Positions 28,185 to 36,716 are shown, counted from the first letter of the stretch. The stretch is DNA of 64,000 nt from Solirubrobacter deserti (GCF_003344625.1 NZ_QPKJ02000006.1:372001-436000), one strand, 5' to 3'. Translations and numbers: made by a program. Notes: a model not told the origin generated them from the sequence alone.

Positions 28185-29647
28185 CGGTCGCGGCGCTGCT
28201 CGCGTGCGCGGCGCCCGCCTCGGCGCAGGAACGCGTGTGCGCGTACCGGGCTCCCCAGCCGGCGCCGACGGCGGCCGAGAAGGAGCTCGCGCAGCTGAAG
28301 GAGTACGCGCGCCAGCGGGCCGAGTTCGGCTTCCGCAGCGACCTGGCGTACGTGCGCAAGCTGGTGAAGGCCGGCCGCTACGAGTACGACGTCGGCTACA
28401 TCCCCGTCACCAAGCGCGAGGACGACTACCTCAAGCTGCGCGACCGGCTCCAGATCGGCGACGCCGGCTACCGCTACATCCGGCCGATCCGCGACTTCTA
28501 CGGCGGCATCTCGGTCGAGGACGACTGGCCGCGCGAGCCGTACCTGCTGATCCGCTTCACGCGCAACGTCGAGGGCTACCTGGCCGGCCTCAAGCGCGTC
28601 GCGCGCTTCCCCGACAACCTGCGGGCCAAGCGGGTGCGCTTCAGCGAGCGCGAGCTCGACCGGCTCCGGGACCGGGTTCACGAGGACAGCCGGCGGCTGC
28701 GCAAGGCCGGCTTCCACATCCAGGGCTCGAGCTACGACACCGACAAGGGCGTCGCCGAGATCGAGCTCGTGACCAAGCGCACGGACGCGAAGACCTACTT
28801 CCGCAAGCGCTACGGCGCGCGCGTGAAGCCGATCGTCACCGACACCGAGACGACCGCGCTCGAATGCGGGAACCCGACGTCGTACCGGATCGCGCCGGAC
28901 GGCGGCTCGATCGTCGTCCGCTACGAGACGGGCGGAGGCGCCGTATATGAGCGCACCGAGCTCGTCGAGCACGCCGACCGGATCGAGATCGGGATCGTCG
29001 AGCGCGCGCCGACCGGGTTCCGCACCGCCGACCTCCAGATCCGCGACGCGCCGGCGACCGCGCTCAGCGCGCCGCTCGGCACCCGCGCGGTGATCGACAT
29101 GCGCACCGGCCGGCGGGTCGCGCAGAGCGGGCCGAGCCCGGGCGACCCGCCCTGCCCCGGGCCCGCCGAGCCGGCGCCCCCGCCCAGCCTGGGGCCGAAC
29201 GCCTACGAGCTCGAGGACGACGACAAGGTCGACGCCTACGTGCGCAAGCACTACGCCGACTTCGGCGGCAGCGACCTGCAGGGCACCGCGGCCGCGCCGT
29301 ACATGGTCTACGGCTTCGTCAAGGACGCCGCGCGCCACGAGCGCGCCATCCAGAGGCTCACCCGGCACCGCGGCAAGGTACGCGTGATGGCCGTCCAGTT
29401 CCGCGCGTCCGAGCTCGAGGCGCTGGCGCGGCGGATCGGCGAGGACGCCCTGGCGGGCGACGGCTTTCTCGACGGCTACGGCCGGGCCGGTTTCGCGGTC
29501 GCGGACGCGAACCCGGACTGGCAGGCGGTCGCCGTGCGCCTGTACACGACGCGCCAGGACCACGCGGCGTGGTTCGCCGCGCGCTACGGTCCAGCGGTGC
29601 GCACTGAAGTGATCGGCGACCGCTACGAGTGCGCCATGCCTGAATGA
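28181..29647 (+). CDS. Secreted protein of unknown function with an apparent CTG start
   Basis: 488 aa if translation starts at the CTG at 28181. A short signal peptide (LTVAALLACAAPASA) begins there and no ATG, GTG or TTG lies in frame upstream before the frame becomes non-coding. The next usable codon, GTG at ~28238, is already past the signal. CTGA mimics the ATGA/GTGA/TTGA overlaps of neighbouring genes. The mature protein is rich in charged residues and seems to hold two related lobes. Each contains a YxRKxY segment (TYFRKRYGARVKP; VDAYVRKHYADFGG) and they are joined by a proline-rich linker. No catalytic motif was recognised. The stop overlaps the MFS start as ATGA. Confidence 0.65.
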   Translation: MTVAALLACAAPASAQERVCAYRAPQPAPTAAEKELAQLKEYARQRAEFGFRSDLAYVRKLVKAGRYEYDVGYIPVTKREDDYLKLRDRLQIGDAGYRYIRPIRDFYGGISVEDDWPREPYLLIRFTRNVEGYLAGLKRVARFPDNLRAKRVRFSERELDRLRDRVHEDSRRLRKAGFHIQGSSYDTDKGVAEIELVTKRTDAKTYFRKRYGARVKPIVTDTETTALECGNPTSYRIAPDGGSIVVRYETGGGAVYERTELVEHADRIEIGIVERAPTGFRTADLQIRDAPATALSAPLGTRAVIDMRTGRRVAQSGPSPGDPPCPGPAEPAPPPSLGPNAYELEDDDKVDAYVRKHYADFGGSDLQGTAAAPYMVYGFVKDAARHERAIQRLTRHRGKVRVMAVQFRASELEALARRIGEDALAGDGFLDGYGRAGFAVADANPDWQAVAVRLYTTRQDHAAWFAARYGPAVRTEVIGDRYECAMPE

Positions 29648-30975
29648 CGTCGGCGCGCGCCGTGCAGCGCACCTACTTCGCGCTGATGCTCGGCAACACG
29701 CTGGCGGCGTCGTTCATCTGGGGCGTCAACACGATCTTCCTGCTGGACGCGGGCCTCTCGAACCTCGAGGCGTTCGCGGCCAACGCGCTGTTCTCGGCCG
29801 GCATGGTGTTGTTCGAGGTGCCGACGGGGATCGTCGCCGACGGCGTCGGGCGCCGCGCGTCCTACCTGCTCGGCACGCTGACCCTGACGCTGTCGACGCT
29901 GCTCTACGTCTACCTGTGGGAGATCGAGGCGGCGTTCTGGGCGTGGGCGATCGCGTCGGTCCTGCTCGGGCTCGGCTTCACGTTCTTCTCCGGCGCGGTC
30001 GAGGCGTGGCTCGTGGACGCGCTCGCCGCCACGGGCTACACCGGCTCGCTGGAGACGGTGTTCGGACGTGGCCAGATCGTCGGCGGGATCGCGATGCTGG
30101 GCGGCTCGGTCGCCGGCGGCTTCCTCGCCGCGCAGGTCAGCCTCGGCTTCCCGTTCGTGGTCCGCTCGATCGTGCTCGCGATCATGTTCGTCGTCGCCTG
30201 GCGGCTGATGCACGACATCGGCTTCACCAAGCCCGAGAAGGTCGAGCGGCCACTCACCGAGGTGCGCCGCATCTGGAGCGCGTCGATCGAGCACGGCTGG
30301 CGCGTGCCGGCCGTGAAGTGGCTGATGGTGCAGGCGCTGGTCGCGGGCGGCGTCGGCATCTACGGCTTCTACGCGCTGCAGCCGTACCTGCTCGACCTCT
30401 ACGGGGACCCGCAGGCCTACCAGGTGGCCGGCCTCTCGGCCGCGATCGCAGCGGGCGCGCAGATCATGGGCGGGATCGCCGCGCCGCAGATCCGGCGGCT
30501 GTTCCACCGCCGCACGTCCGCGCTGCTGTTCGTCGCGGTCGCCAGCGCGCTGACGCTGATCCTGATGGGCCTGATCGAGCACTTCTGGGTCGTGATCGGC
30601 CTCACGGTCTCCTGGGGCCTGCTGTTCGCGGCCACGACCCCGATCCGCCAGGCGTACCTGAACGGGCTGATCCCGTCCCGCCAGCGGGCGACGATCCTGT
30701 CGTTCGACTCGATGATGACCTCGGGCGGCGGCGTCTGGGCCCAGCCCGTGCTCGGCCGCGCCGCGGACGTCTGGAGCTACCCGACCTCGTACGTGATGAG
30801 CGGCGGCATCGCGCTGCTCGGCCTGCCGTTCATCGCGCTCTCGCGGCGCCAGAACGCGCCCGCCGACTTCGTCACGGGCGCGCCTGACGCCGGGCCGGTC
30901 AGCGCTTCGGAAGGGCAAGCGCCGCCCGAACCCGCGGCTCGTCACGGACGCAGCGGGCACGAACCGGAGCGGTGA
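29644..30975 (+). CDS. MFS transporter
   Basis: 443 aa with about twelve membrane helices. The loop-2 motif (PTGIVADGVGRRASYLLG) is a variant of the MFS signature GxxADRxGRR, and a related segment recurs in the second half (PIRQAYLNGLIPSRQRATILS). The substrate is unknown. Members with this pattern are often annotated as drug or metabolite exporters. The last ~30 residues are hydrophilic and of unusual composition (SASEGQAPPEPAARHGRSG) because this stretch is also the coding region of a small antisense gene (30899-31027). The real functional end may be shorter. Confidence 0.85.
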   Translation: MTSARAVQRTYFALMLGNTLAASFIWGVNTIFLLDAGLSNLEAFAANALFSAGMVLFEVPTGIVADGVGRRASYLLGTLTLTLSTLLYVYLWEIEAAFWAWAIASVLLGLGFTFFSGAVEAWLVDALAATGYTGSLETVFGRGQIVGGIAMLGGSVAGGFLAAQVSLGFPFVVRSIVLAIMFVVAWRLMHDIGFTKPEKVERPLTEVRRIWSASIEHGWRVPAVKWLMVQALVAGGVGIYGFYALQPYLLDLYGDPQAYQVAGLSAAIAAGAQIMGGIAAPQIRRLFHRRTSALLFVAVASALTLILMGLIEHFWVVIGLTVSWGLLFAATTPIRQAYLNGLIPSRQRATILSFDSMMTSGGGVWAQPVLGRAADVWSYPTSYVMSGGIALLGLPFIALSRRQNAPADFVTGAPDAGPVSASEGQAPPEPAARHGRSGHEPER

Positions 30976-31027
30976 GCAGCGCGCCTTCCTCGATCAGCGC
31001 GCGGATCTCGTCGGTACGGCGGGACAT
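30899..31027 (-). CDS. Small 42-aa protein, antisense to the MFS 3' end
   Basis: The 42-codon frame runs from ATG at 31027 to TGA at 30899. It is preceded by AAGGAG eight bases upstream, one of the best ribosome sites in the region. The product starts MSRRTDEIRALIEEGALL and is a basic amphipathic helix-rich protein with one cysteine. It overlaps the convergent MFS gene by 77 bases, where the MFS protein has an odd low-complexity tail. Its own promoter would lie in the 98-bp gap shared with the sigma factor gene. Function is unknown. Confidence 0.55.
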   Translation of the reverse strand: MSRRTDEIRALIEEGALLTAPVRARCVRDEPRVRAALALPKR

Positions 31028-31125
31028 GGCGGGGCTCCTTGCGATGGGGGTCTGAGCGCGAGGACGCGGTCCCCGCCCGCGCTATTCCGGTCACAAGGAG
31101 TGCCCGAACCCGTAGGTAGGAGTCG

Positions 31126-31662
31126 ATGGCCTTCTCCGACGAGCAGTTGCTGGCGGGTGGCCCGCAGGCGTTCGGGGACTTCTACGCGCGCCACGAGCGG
31201 GCCGTGTTCCGCTACTTCTACCGGCGCGTGCGCGACGCCGAGGTCGCGGCCGACCTGACCGCGGAGTGCTTCGCCGCGGCGCTGCTCGCGGCACACCGGT
31301 TCCGCGGTCGGGAGGGCTCGCCGGCCGTGGCGTGGCTGTTCGGGATCGCCCGCAACGTGCTGCGGCGCAGCGCCGAGCAGCGGCGGGTGGAGTCACGGGC
31401 ACGGGCCAAGCTCGGGATGCCGCCGCTCGTGCTCGAGGACGAGACGCTGGCCGCGCTCGACCGCATCCACGCCGGGCGGCTGCTGGACGACGCCCTGACC
31501 TATCTGCCGGCCGACCAGGCGGAGGCCGTCCGCGCTCGCATCGTCGACGAGCGCGAGTACGAGGACATCGCCCGCGAGCTGCGCGCGTCCGAGGCGGTCG
31601 TGCGCAAGCGCGTCTCGCGCGGGCTGAGCGCGCTCCGGCGCCACGTGGAGGACCGCGCATGA
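31126..31662 (+). CDS. ECF-type RNA polymerase sigma factor
   Basis: 178 aa. Region 2 (DFYARHERAVFRYFYRRVRDAEVAADLTAECFAAALLAAHRFRG, WLFGIARNVLRR) contacts the -10 element and core enzyme. Region 4 (LPADQAEAVRARIVDEREYEDIARELRASEAVVRKRVSRGLSALRRHV) is the -35-binding helix-turn-helix. There are no regions 1 or 3, as usual for ECF sigmas. The stop overlaps the next gene as ATGA. That gene encodes a one-helix membrane protein, the usual arrangement for a sigma/anti-sigma pair. Confidence 0.9.
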   Translation: MAFSDEQLLAGGPQAFGDFYARHERAVFRYFYRRVRDAEVAADLTAECFAAALLAAHRFRGREGSPAVAWLFGIARNVLRRSAEQRRVESRARAKLGMPPLVLEDETLAALDRIHAGRLLDDALTYLPADQAEAVRARIVDEREYEDIARELRASEAVVRKRVSRGLSALRRHVEDRA

Positions 31663-32735
31663 CCGATCTGCCCCAGCTGCAGGCCGACCTGACGGACGCG
31701 GCGACCCGGCACCGCCGGCGCCGCCGCGCGCGCCGCGTGACCATGCGGGTGGCGGTCGCGGCGGCGGTGGTCGCCGCCGTGCCGCTGCTCGTGCGCGACC
31801 TCGGCGCGGCGGACCCCGAGCGGCCCGCGACGACGCCGACGCCCACCGTGCACGGCCCGATGGACACGGTCGAGGAGGCGTTCGCCGTGTTCCGCCGCCC
31901 GGCGACCGCCGGCGACAAGGTGCCCGGCCTGGAGGCGGGCGAGGAGTCGCGCTTCCTCGGAGGCTCGGCCGCCCACCCCGTGTGGCTGGTCAAGCGTGGG
32001 GACGAGCTGTGCCTGGCGGTGCGCACGACCCGCAACGAGCCCGTGCCGTGCGGCCCGGAGAGCGTGTTCGCGTCCGGTCAGGCGCTGCTCGCGCGCTCCT
32101 CCGGCGGCCGCCTCGTCGCGGTGCTCCCGGACGCGGTCACGACCGTCACGGCCATGAGCCCCGGCGTCAGGCCTTCCACGCTGCCCGCCGACGCGCTGCT
32201 GATGCTGATGACGGGCGGCGACGGCGTGCGCCTGGAGTGGACGGCACCGGACGGCAGCCCCCGCACCTACGAGGTCCGCGGCCGCGGTCCGGCGGCGTTC
32301 TGGAGCCGCTTCTGGGACGTCGAGATCCCCCAGGACCGCCTGGAGGGCTTGCCGGGCGCGCGGAGCCTGGGCTCCGAGGCCGGCGTGTCGGCATGGCTGG
32401 TCCCGCGCCGCGACGCGGTCTGCCTGGTCGTGATCGCCGGCCGAAGCGAGAACAGCGGCTGCCGCAGCCCGGTCTCCGACACGCGCTTCCCGATCGTCGT
32501 CTCGGCCGGCGCCCGCATCGTCGCGGCGTTCCCGGACACCCTGAAGGCGCTCGCCGTCGAGCCCGGCTCCGCCCGCCACACGGTCTGGCACAACGCCATC
32601 GTGATCGACGGCGACGCGGAGCTGATCCGCTACGAGGACTCCGCGGGCGAGCGCGAACTGCGGCTGCCGCGGCAGGAGGACTTCGTCCTGCACGCGGACG
32701 CCGTCGACCCGAGCGACCTCGGGCCGCCGCGTTAG
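31659..32735 (+). CDS. One-helix membrane protein coupled to the ECF sigma factor
   Basis: 358 aa. The N-terminal ~28 residues are cytoplasmic and very basic (RHRRRRRARRV). They are followed by one membrane helix (MRVAVAAAVVAAVPLLV) and a ~300-residue outside domain with two similar halves, each carrying a cysteine pair (RGDELCLAVRTTRNEPVPCG; RRDAVCLVVIAGRSENSGCR). The N-terminal tail is too short for a classic zinc anti-sigma domain. Coupling to the sigma factor makes it the likely regulator or sensor partner, but this is inferred from position. Confidence 0.75.
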   Translation: MTDLPQLQADLTDAATRHRRRRRARRVTMRVAVAAAVVAAVPLLVRDLGAADPERPATTPTPTVHGPMDTVEEAFAVFRRPATAGDKVPGLEAGEESRFLGGSAAHPVWLVKRGDELCLAVRTTRNEPVPCGPESVFASGQALLARSSGGRLVAVLPDAVTTVTAMSPGVRPSTLPADALLMLMTGGDGVRLEWTAPDGSPRTYEVRGRGPAAFWSRFWDVEIPQDRLEGLPGARSLGSEAGVSAWLVPRRDAVCLVVIAGRSENSGCRSPVSDTRFPIVVSAGARIVAAFPDTLKALAVEPGSARHTVWHNAIVIDGDAELIRYEDSAGERELRLPRQEDFVLHADAVDPSDLGPPR

Positions 32736-33646
32736 CGCGCGCAACGGAAACCGGTGTTGCCCGTGGAGCTGTCAGGCGTCATCGACGACCGTGCGCTCAC
32801 CCGGTAGCGATTGCAGTAGGAGTCGTGGCACAGGTAGGACCCGCCCCGCGTGACCTTGGCCTCGCCGAACGACGGCCCGGCCGGATCGGTGCGGGGACGG
32901 CCGGCGTGGCGCATCGTGTGCCAGTCGGCCGTCCACTCCCACACGTTGCCGATGGTGTTGTAGAGCCCGTAGGCGTTGGGCTCGAACGCATCGACGGGCG
33001 CGGTGCCGCGGAACCCGTCCTCGGCCGTGTCGCGGTCGGGGAACGACCCCTGAAAGATGTTGCAGCGCCACGGCTCGAGGTCGTCGCCCCATGGGTAGCG
33101 CGCGCCTTCCAGCCCGCCGCGGGCGGCGAACTCCCACTCGGCTTCGGTCGGGAGCCGGCAGCCCGCCCAGCCGCAGTAGGCGAGCGCGTCGGCGTGGGAG
33201 ACGTGCACGACAGGATGGCGGTCACGGCCGCGCAGCGTCGAGTCCGGCCCTTCCGGGTGCCGCCAGCTCGCCCGCTCGACGACCCGCCACCACGGCGCTA
33301 CCGCCGCACCCTGCGTCGCCCGCTCCGCCGTCCGGCGCGAGAGCAGGCCGATGAACACGAACGACCAGCCGAACCGCTCGGCTTCCGTAACGTAGCCGGT
33401 CGCGTCGACGAAGGCCGCGAACTCGGCGTTGCTGACCGCGGTGGGCGCGATCCCGAACGGGGAGAGCGTGACCTCCCGCTCCGGCCCTTCGCCGTCCGCG
33501 GCCCACGCGTACGGCGCCTCGCTGCCCATCCGGAACGTGCCGCCGGGCAGCTCAATCCAGCCGGCGCGAGGCTGCGGCGCGGGCTCGACCGGAGCCGGCT
33601 CCCCAGCCACCCCGGACCCACGCGACGCGCCGCAGCAGTCCGACAT
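32732..33646 (-). CDS. Formylglycine-generating enzyme (sulfatase-modifying factor)
   Basis: 304 aa. The fold is the SUMF1/FGE type: GGTFRMGSE near residue 36, NAEFAAFVDATGYVTEAE, RLPTEAEWEFAARGG, GNVWEWTADW and the C-terminal GGSYLCHDSYCNRYR. The two cysteines of that last motif (about Cys273 and Cys278) correspond to the copper-binding catalytic pair of true FGEs, so this should be an active enzyme converting the sulfatase CxPxR cysteine to formylglycine. The ATG overlaps the reconstructed end of the upstream sulfatase gene (TGATG). Residues near the N-terminus (MSDCCGAS) form a short cysteine-rich start common in actinobacterial FGEs. Confidence 0.93.
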   Translation of the reverse strand: MSDCCGASRGSGVAGEPAPVEPAPQPRAGWIELPGGTFRMGSEAPYAWAADGEGPEREVTLSPFGIAPTAVSNAEFAAFVDATGYVTEAERFGWSFVFIGLLSRRTAERATQGAAVAPWWRVVERASWRHPEGPDSTLRGRDRHPVVHVSHADALAYCGWAGCRLPTEAEWEFAARGGLEGARYPWGDDLEPWRCNIFQGSFPDRDTAEDGFRGTAPVDAFEPNAYGLYNTIGNVWEWTADWHTMRHAGRPRTDPAGPSFGEAKVTRGGSYLCHDSYCNRYRVSARSSMTPDSSTGNTGFRCAR

Positions 33647-35523
33647 CAGAACCCGGGGAAGACCGGCGACGCCGGGGTGTAGGTGCCGGTGAGCACGAAC
33701 CGCAGGTACCGGCCGGCGTTCTTGACGTACTCGTCGGGCGAGTTCGCGGCGCGCTCGATCACCGGCATGTACGGAAGCGCCGCGACGCCACGTAGACGAG
33801 CGCGTTCAACGCCAGCAGCCGGACGCGCACGTTGGGATGCGTGTCGGCGGTGTCGGTCAGCAGCTTCACCGGCGCGCCGCCGTGGCCGAGCCGGGCCAGC
33901 GCCTCCGCGAGCACCACCTGAACGGCCGCGGACGACTCGGCCGTCAGCCGCGCTCGCAACGCCACGACGGCCGGCTGCGCCGCTTCGCGCAGCATCAGGA
34001 TGCCCTGGGCCGCCCAGTAGCGCATGACCTCGTTGGGATGGTCGAGCTCGCCGACGAGCTCGTCGAGGTTGCGCGGGTCGCGCTCGATCGCGGTCTCGGC
34101 CAGGCGCATGACCTGACGGAGCGGGTACGCCCCGGGCGCGCGGCTCTCGTCGTGGCCCTCGATCGGCGAGCCCTCCGGGATGAACCCGTTGTCGTTGGTC
34201 TCGAGTATGTGGTCGTCGAGCGCGCGGCGCAGGCGGCGCAGCTCATCCTCGTGGCGACGATGGCCGACGAGGTTGGTGAGCTGATCGGGGTCGCGCTCGA
34301 TGTCGTAGAGCTCCTCGGACGGCTTCTCGTCCCAGAACGCCTCCTGCAGCGGCGTGACGGTGCCGTCGAGGTGCGCCTGCTCCCAGTCCTGGTAGCCCCG
34401 CTGCTGCCACATGTAGCCCATGTTCTGACCGTAGGGACGGTGCGGCATGTAGTTGCGGATGTAGACGAAGCGCTCGTCGCGCGCGGTGCGCTGCAGGTCG
34501 ACGCGCTCGTCCATCCTCGAGCGCTGGCCGAAGATCACCCGGCGCGGCCGTGATCGCCGGCCCAGGAACGGCATGCCGTCCATGTGGTCGGGCACGCGCA
34601 CGTCCGCCAGCGAGAGCACGGTCGCCGGCAGGTCCACGCAGCTGACGGGGTCGCGCACGACCATCCCCGGCCGCGTCCCGGTCAGCTTCTGGAACCGGGC
34701 CGGGATGCGGACGATCAACGGCACGCGCAGCCCGAAGTCGTTCGCGAAGCGCTTCGAGCGCGGCAGCATCCCGCCGTTGTCGCCGAAGTAGAACACGATC
34801 GTGCTCTCGGCCAGCCCGTCGGCCTCCAACTCGGCCATCCGCCGCCCGAAGTCGGCGTCCATGCGGGCCATGTTGTCGTACATCCGCGCCCGGTCCTCAC
34901 GCGTGCGCGCCGTGTCCGGCAGGAACGCCGGGACCCGCATCGTCGCCGGGTCGGTCGTCAGCGGCGTCGTCGAGAACAGCTGCGACTCGTGCGTGAGCTG
35001 CGACGTGAACTGCGCGAAGAACGGCGTCTCCGGCGTCGGCCGTCCGCGCCAATGCGCGGTGCCCCCGTTCGCGTTCCAGGTCGCTGCCAGGTCGATGTTC
35101 GCGTTGTAGTCCGTCTTGGCGTTGTTGGTCGTGTAGTAGCCCGCCGCCCGCAGGTACTCCGGGAAGCCCCGGACGGACGCGGGCATCTTCGCGATCGCCC
35201 GCATGTTGTGCGCGGGCCCGCACGTCTCCGCGTACTTGCCCGTGATCAGCGAGAAGCGCGAGGGCGCGCACACCGGCGCCGTCGCGTACGCCGTCTCGTA
35301 GCGCACGCCCTCACGCGCGAACGCGTCCAGGTTCGGCGTCCGCGCGAACGGGTCACCGTACGCCCCGATGAACGGGTGTTGTCCTCGCTCAGGAACCACA
35401 CGAAGTTCGGCCGTGTGAGGCCCTGCGCCTCCGCCGCCGCGGTCAGCGCCGACATCGTGCTCAGCGCCCGACCGCGCCCGCCCCTCCGGCCAGAAACGAC
35501 CGCCGATCCACACCCTGTCCCAT
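33646..35523 (-). pseudogene. Tat-exported sulfatase with HEAT-like C-terminus, disrupted by three single-base frameshifts
   Basis: The ATG at 35523 follows a strong GGAGGAGA site and opens a twin-arginine signal (DRRSFLAGG). The frame then breaks in short G/C runs at ~35467-35469, ~35372-35374 and ~33788-33789. Adding one base at each restores one 626-codon frame ending TGA at 33646, exactly overlapping the FGE start. The restored protein reads RPNFVWFLSEDNTPFIGAYGD, then APVCAPSR with the modifiable Cys86 of the CxPxR sulfatase signature. The alkaline-phosphatase-like core and HEAT-like helices (EVMRYWAAQGILML, VRVRLLALNALVYV, then ALPYMPVIERAANSPDEYVKN) follow. As given, the gene cannot make the full enzyme. 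Sequencing error in homopolymers is a real alternative to decay. Confidence 0.8.
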
Positions 35524-35644
35524 GCCCTCTCCTCCTCAGCCGCCGTAGCGGGCAGCCCGATCCGCGTGCAGCGCATTGTCGAACACTCGCAGCCGATTCT
35601 GCAGGTCGGCCAGCGCCAGCGGCGCGCACCGGTCGGCGATCGGG

Positions 35645-35782
35645 TCAGGGTGTCGCGGTCGCCGTCGGCGGCGACGACTGCTCCGGGTCGGTCTCGTCCA
35701 CGCCCGGGCGGATGACCAGGAACACGAGCACGAGGACGACGATCGCGATCACGACCAGCGCGATGTGGTGGCCGCGGGTCAC
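35645..35782 (-). CDS. Small one-helix membrane protein, possibly frameshifted
   Basis: 45 aa as given. The GTG overlaps the CitE-like stop as GTGA. One hydrophobic helix (IALVVIAIVVLVLVFLVI) is followed by an acidic, Thr/Pro-rich tail. In the +1 frame the coding sense continues without a break (DPIADRCAPLALADLQNRL ... AARYGG) to a TGA at 35536, 13 bases before the sulfatase ATG. Removing one base from the CCC near 35648 gives an 81-aa protein. The longer form looks more natural, so this gene may carry another indel like those in the sulfatase. Confidence 0.55.
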   Translation of the reverse strand: MTRGHHIALVVIAIVVLVLVFLVIRPGVDETDPEQSSPPTATATP

Positions 35783-36690
35783 GCCGCGTACCCCGCGGCC
35801 CGGCCGGCCTGCGCGATCTGCTCGGCCATCTTGCGGTTGGCCTCGTCGATCATCTCGCCCTCGAAGACGGCCGCGCCCGCGCCGGACGCGTGCGCCTCAC
35901 GGTAGGCGGCGAGCATCGCCTCGGCCCGTTCCCACTGCTCGCGCTCGGGACTGAAGACCTCGTTGACGATCGCGACCTGGCCCGGGTGGATGGTCCACTT
36001 GCCGTCCAGGCCGAGCGCGCGGGCCAGCCGGGCGCGCTCGCGCAGCCCTTCGTCGTCGCCCACCCGTGCGTACGGCCCATCTATGGCCTGGATACCCGCC
36101 GCGCGCGCCGCGACCACCAGCTTCGAATAGACGTAGTTCAGGTGGTCGCCCGGATAGCCGTCCGGGGCCGCGCCGATCGTGGTGACCGGGATCCCGATCG
36201 CGGCGCTGTAGTCGCCGGGTCCGAAGACGAGCGTCTCCATCCGCGGGGAGGCGGCGGCGATGGCCTCGCACACCAGCAGGCCGGTCGCGTCCTCGATCTG
36301 CGCCTCGATCCCGATCCGGCCGACCTCCAAGCCGTTCGCGAGCTCGATCTGGGTGAGCAGCTTGTCGGTCATCTCGACGTCCCCGGGCGTGCGCACCTTC
36401 GGCACCATCACCGCGTCCAGCCGGTCGCCGGCCCGCTCGACGACCGCGATCAGGTCCTTGTAGTAGTGCGGCGTGTCGGTCCCGTTCACGCGCACGACCA
36501 CGATCTTGTCGCCGAAGTCGGTGGAGAGCAGCGCCTCGGTGACCCGCTCGCGCGCGCTGTCCTTCTCGTTGGGCGCGACCGCGTCCTCGAGGTCGAGGAA
36601 GATCTCGTCCGCCTCGAGCGAGACGGCCTTGGCGATGAAGCGCTCGTTGGAGCCGGGCACGGCGTGGCAGGTGCGGCGTGATCGCGACAT
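35779..36690 (-). CDS. CitE-like / malyl-CoA lyase family protein (HpcH/HpaI superfamily)
   Basis: 303 aa TIM-barrel enzyme. Signatures: RRTCHAVPGSNERFIAKAVSLEADEIFLDLEDAVAPNEKDSAR at the N-terminus, VVVRVNGTDTPHYYKDL, VMVPKVRTPGDV, IGIEAQIEDATGL (metal-binding Glu), FGPGDYSAAIG (Asp) and GKWTIHPGQVAIVNEVFSP near the C-terminus. These fit L-malyl-CoA/beta-methylmalyl-CoA or citramalyl-CoA lyases better than citrate lyase beta subunit, since no alpha or gamma subunit is nearby. Transcription probably starts from a TACGAT box 9 bases upstream. Only 26 bp separate its ATG from the divergent glycosylase gene. Confidence 0.87.
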   Translation of the reverse strand: MSRSRRTCHAVPGSNERFIAKAVSLEADEIFLDLEDAVAPNEKDSARERVTEALLSTDFGDKIVVVRVNGTDTPHYYKDLIAVVERAGDRLDAVMVPKVRTPGDVEMTDKLLTQIELANGLEVGRIGIEAQIEDATGLLVCEAIAAASPRMETLVFGPGDYSAAIGIPVTTIGAAPDGYPGDHLNYVYSKLVVAARAAGIQAIDGPYARVGDDEGLRERARLARALGLDGKWTIHPGQVAIVNEVFSPEREQWERAEAMLAAYREAHASGAGAAVFEGEMIDEANRKMAEQIAQAGRAAGYAA

Positions 36691-36699
36691 AGCGCGCGG

Positions 36700-36709
36700 A
36701 TCGTAGCCT
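36700..36709. promoter_or_regulatory. Overlapping divergent -10 boxes between CitE-like and Fpg-type genes
   Basis: Minus-strand TACGAT (36705-36700) lies 9 bases before the CitE-like ATG, and plus-strand TAGCCT (36704-36709) lies 7 bases before the glycosylase ATG. The two boxes share two bases. Both would give leaderless or nearly leaderless mRNAs, and only one polymerase could occupy the site at a time. Confidence 0.5.
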
Positions 36710-36716
36710 CACCGGT

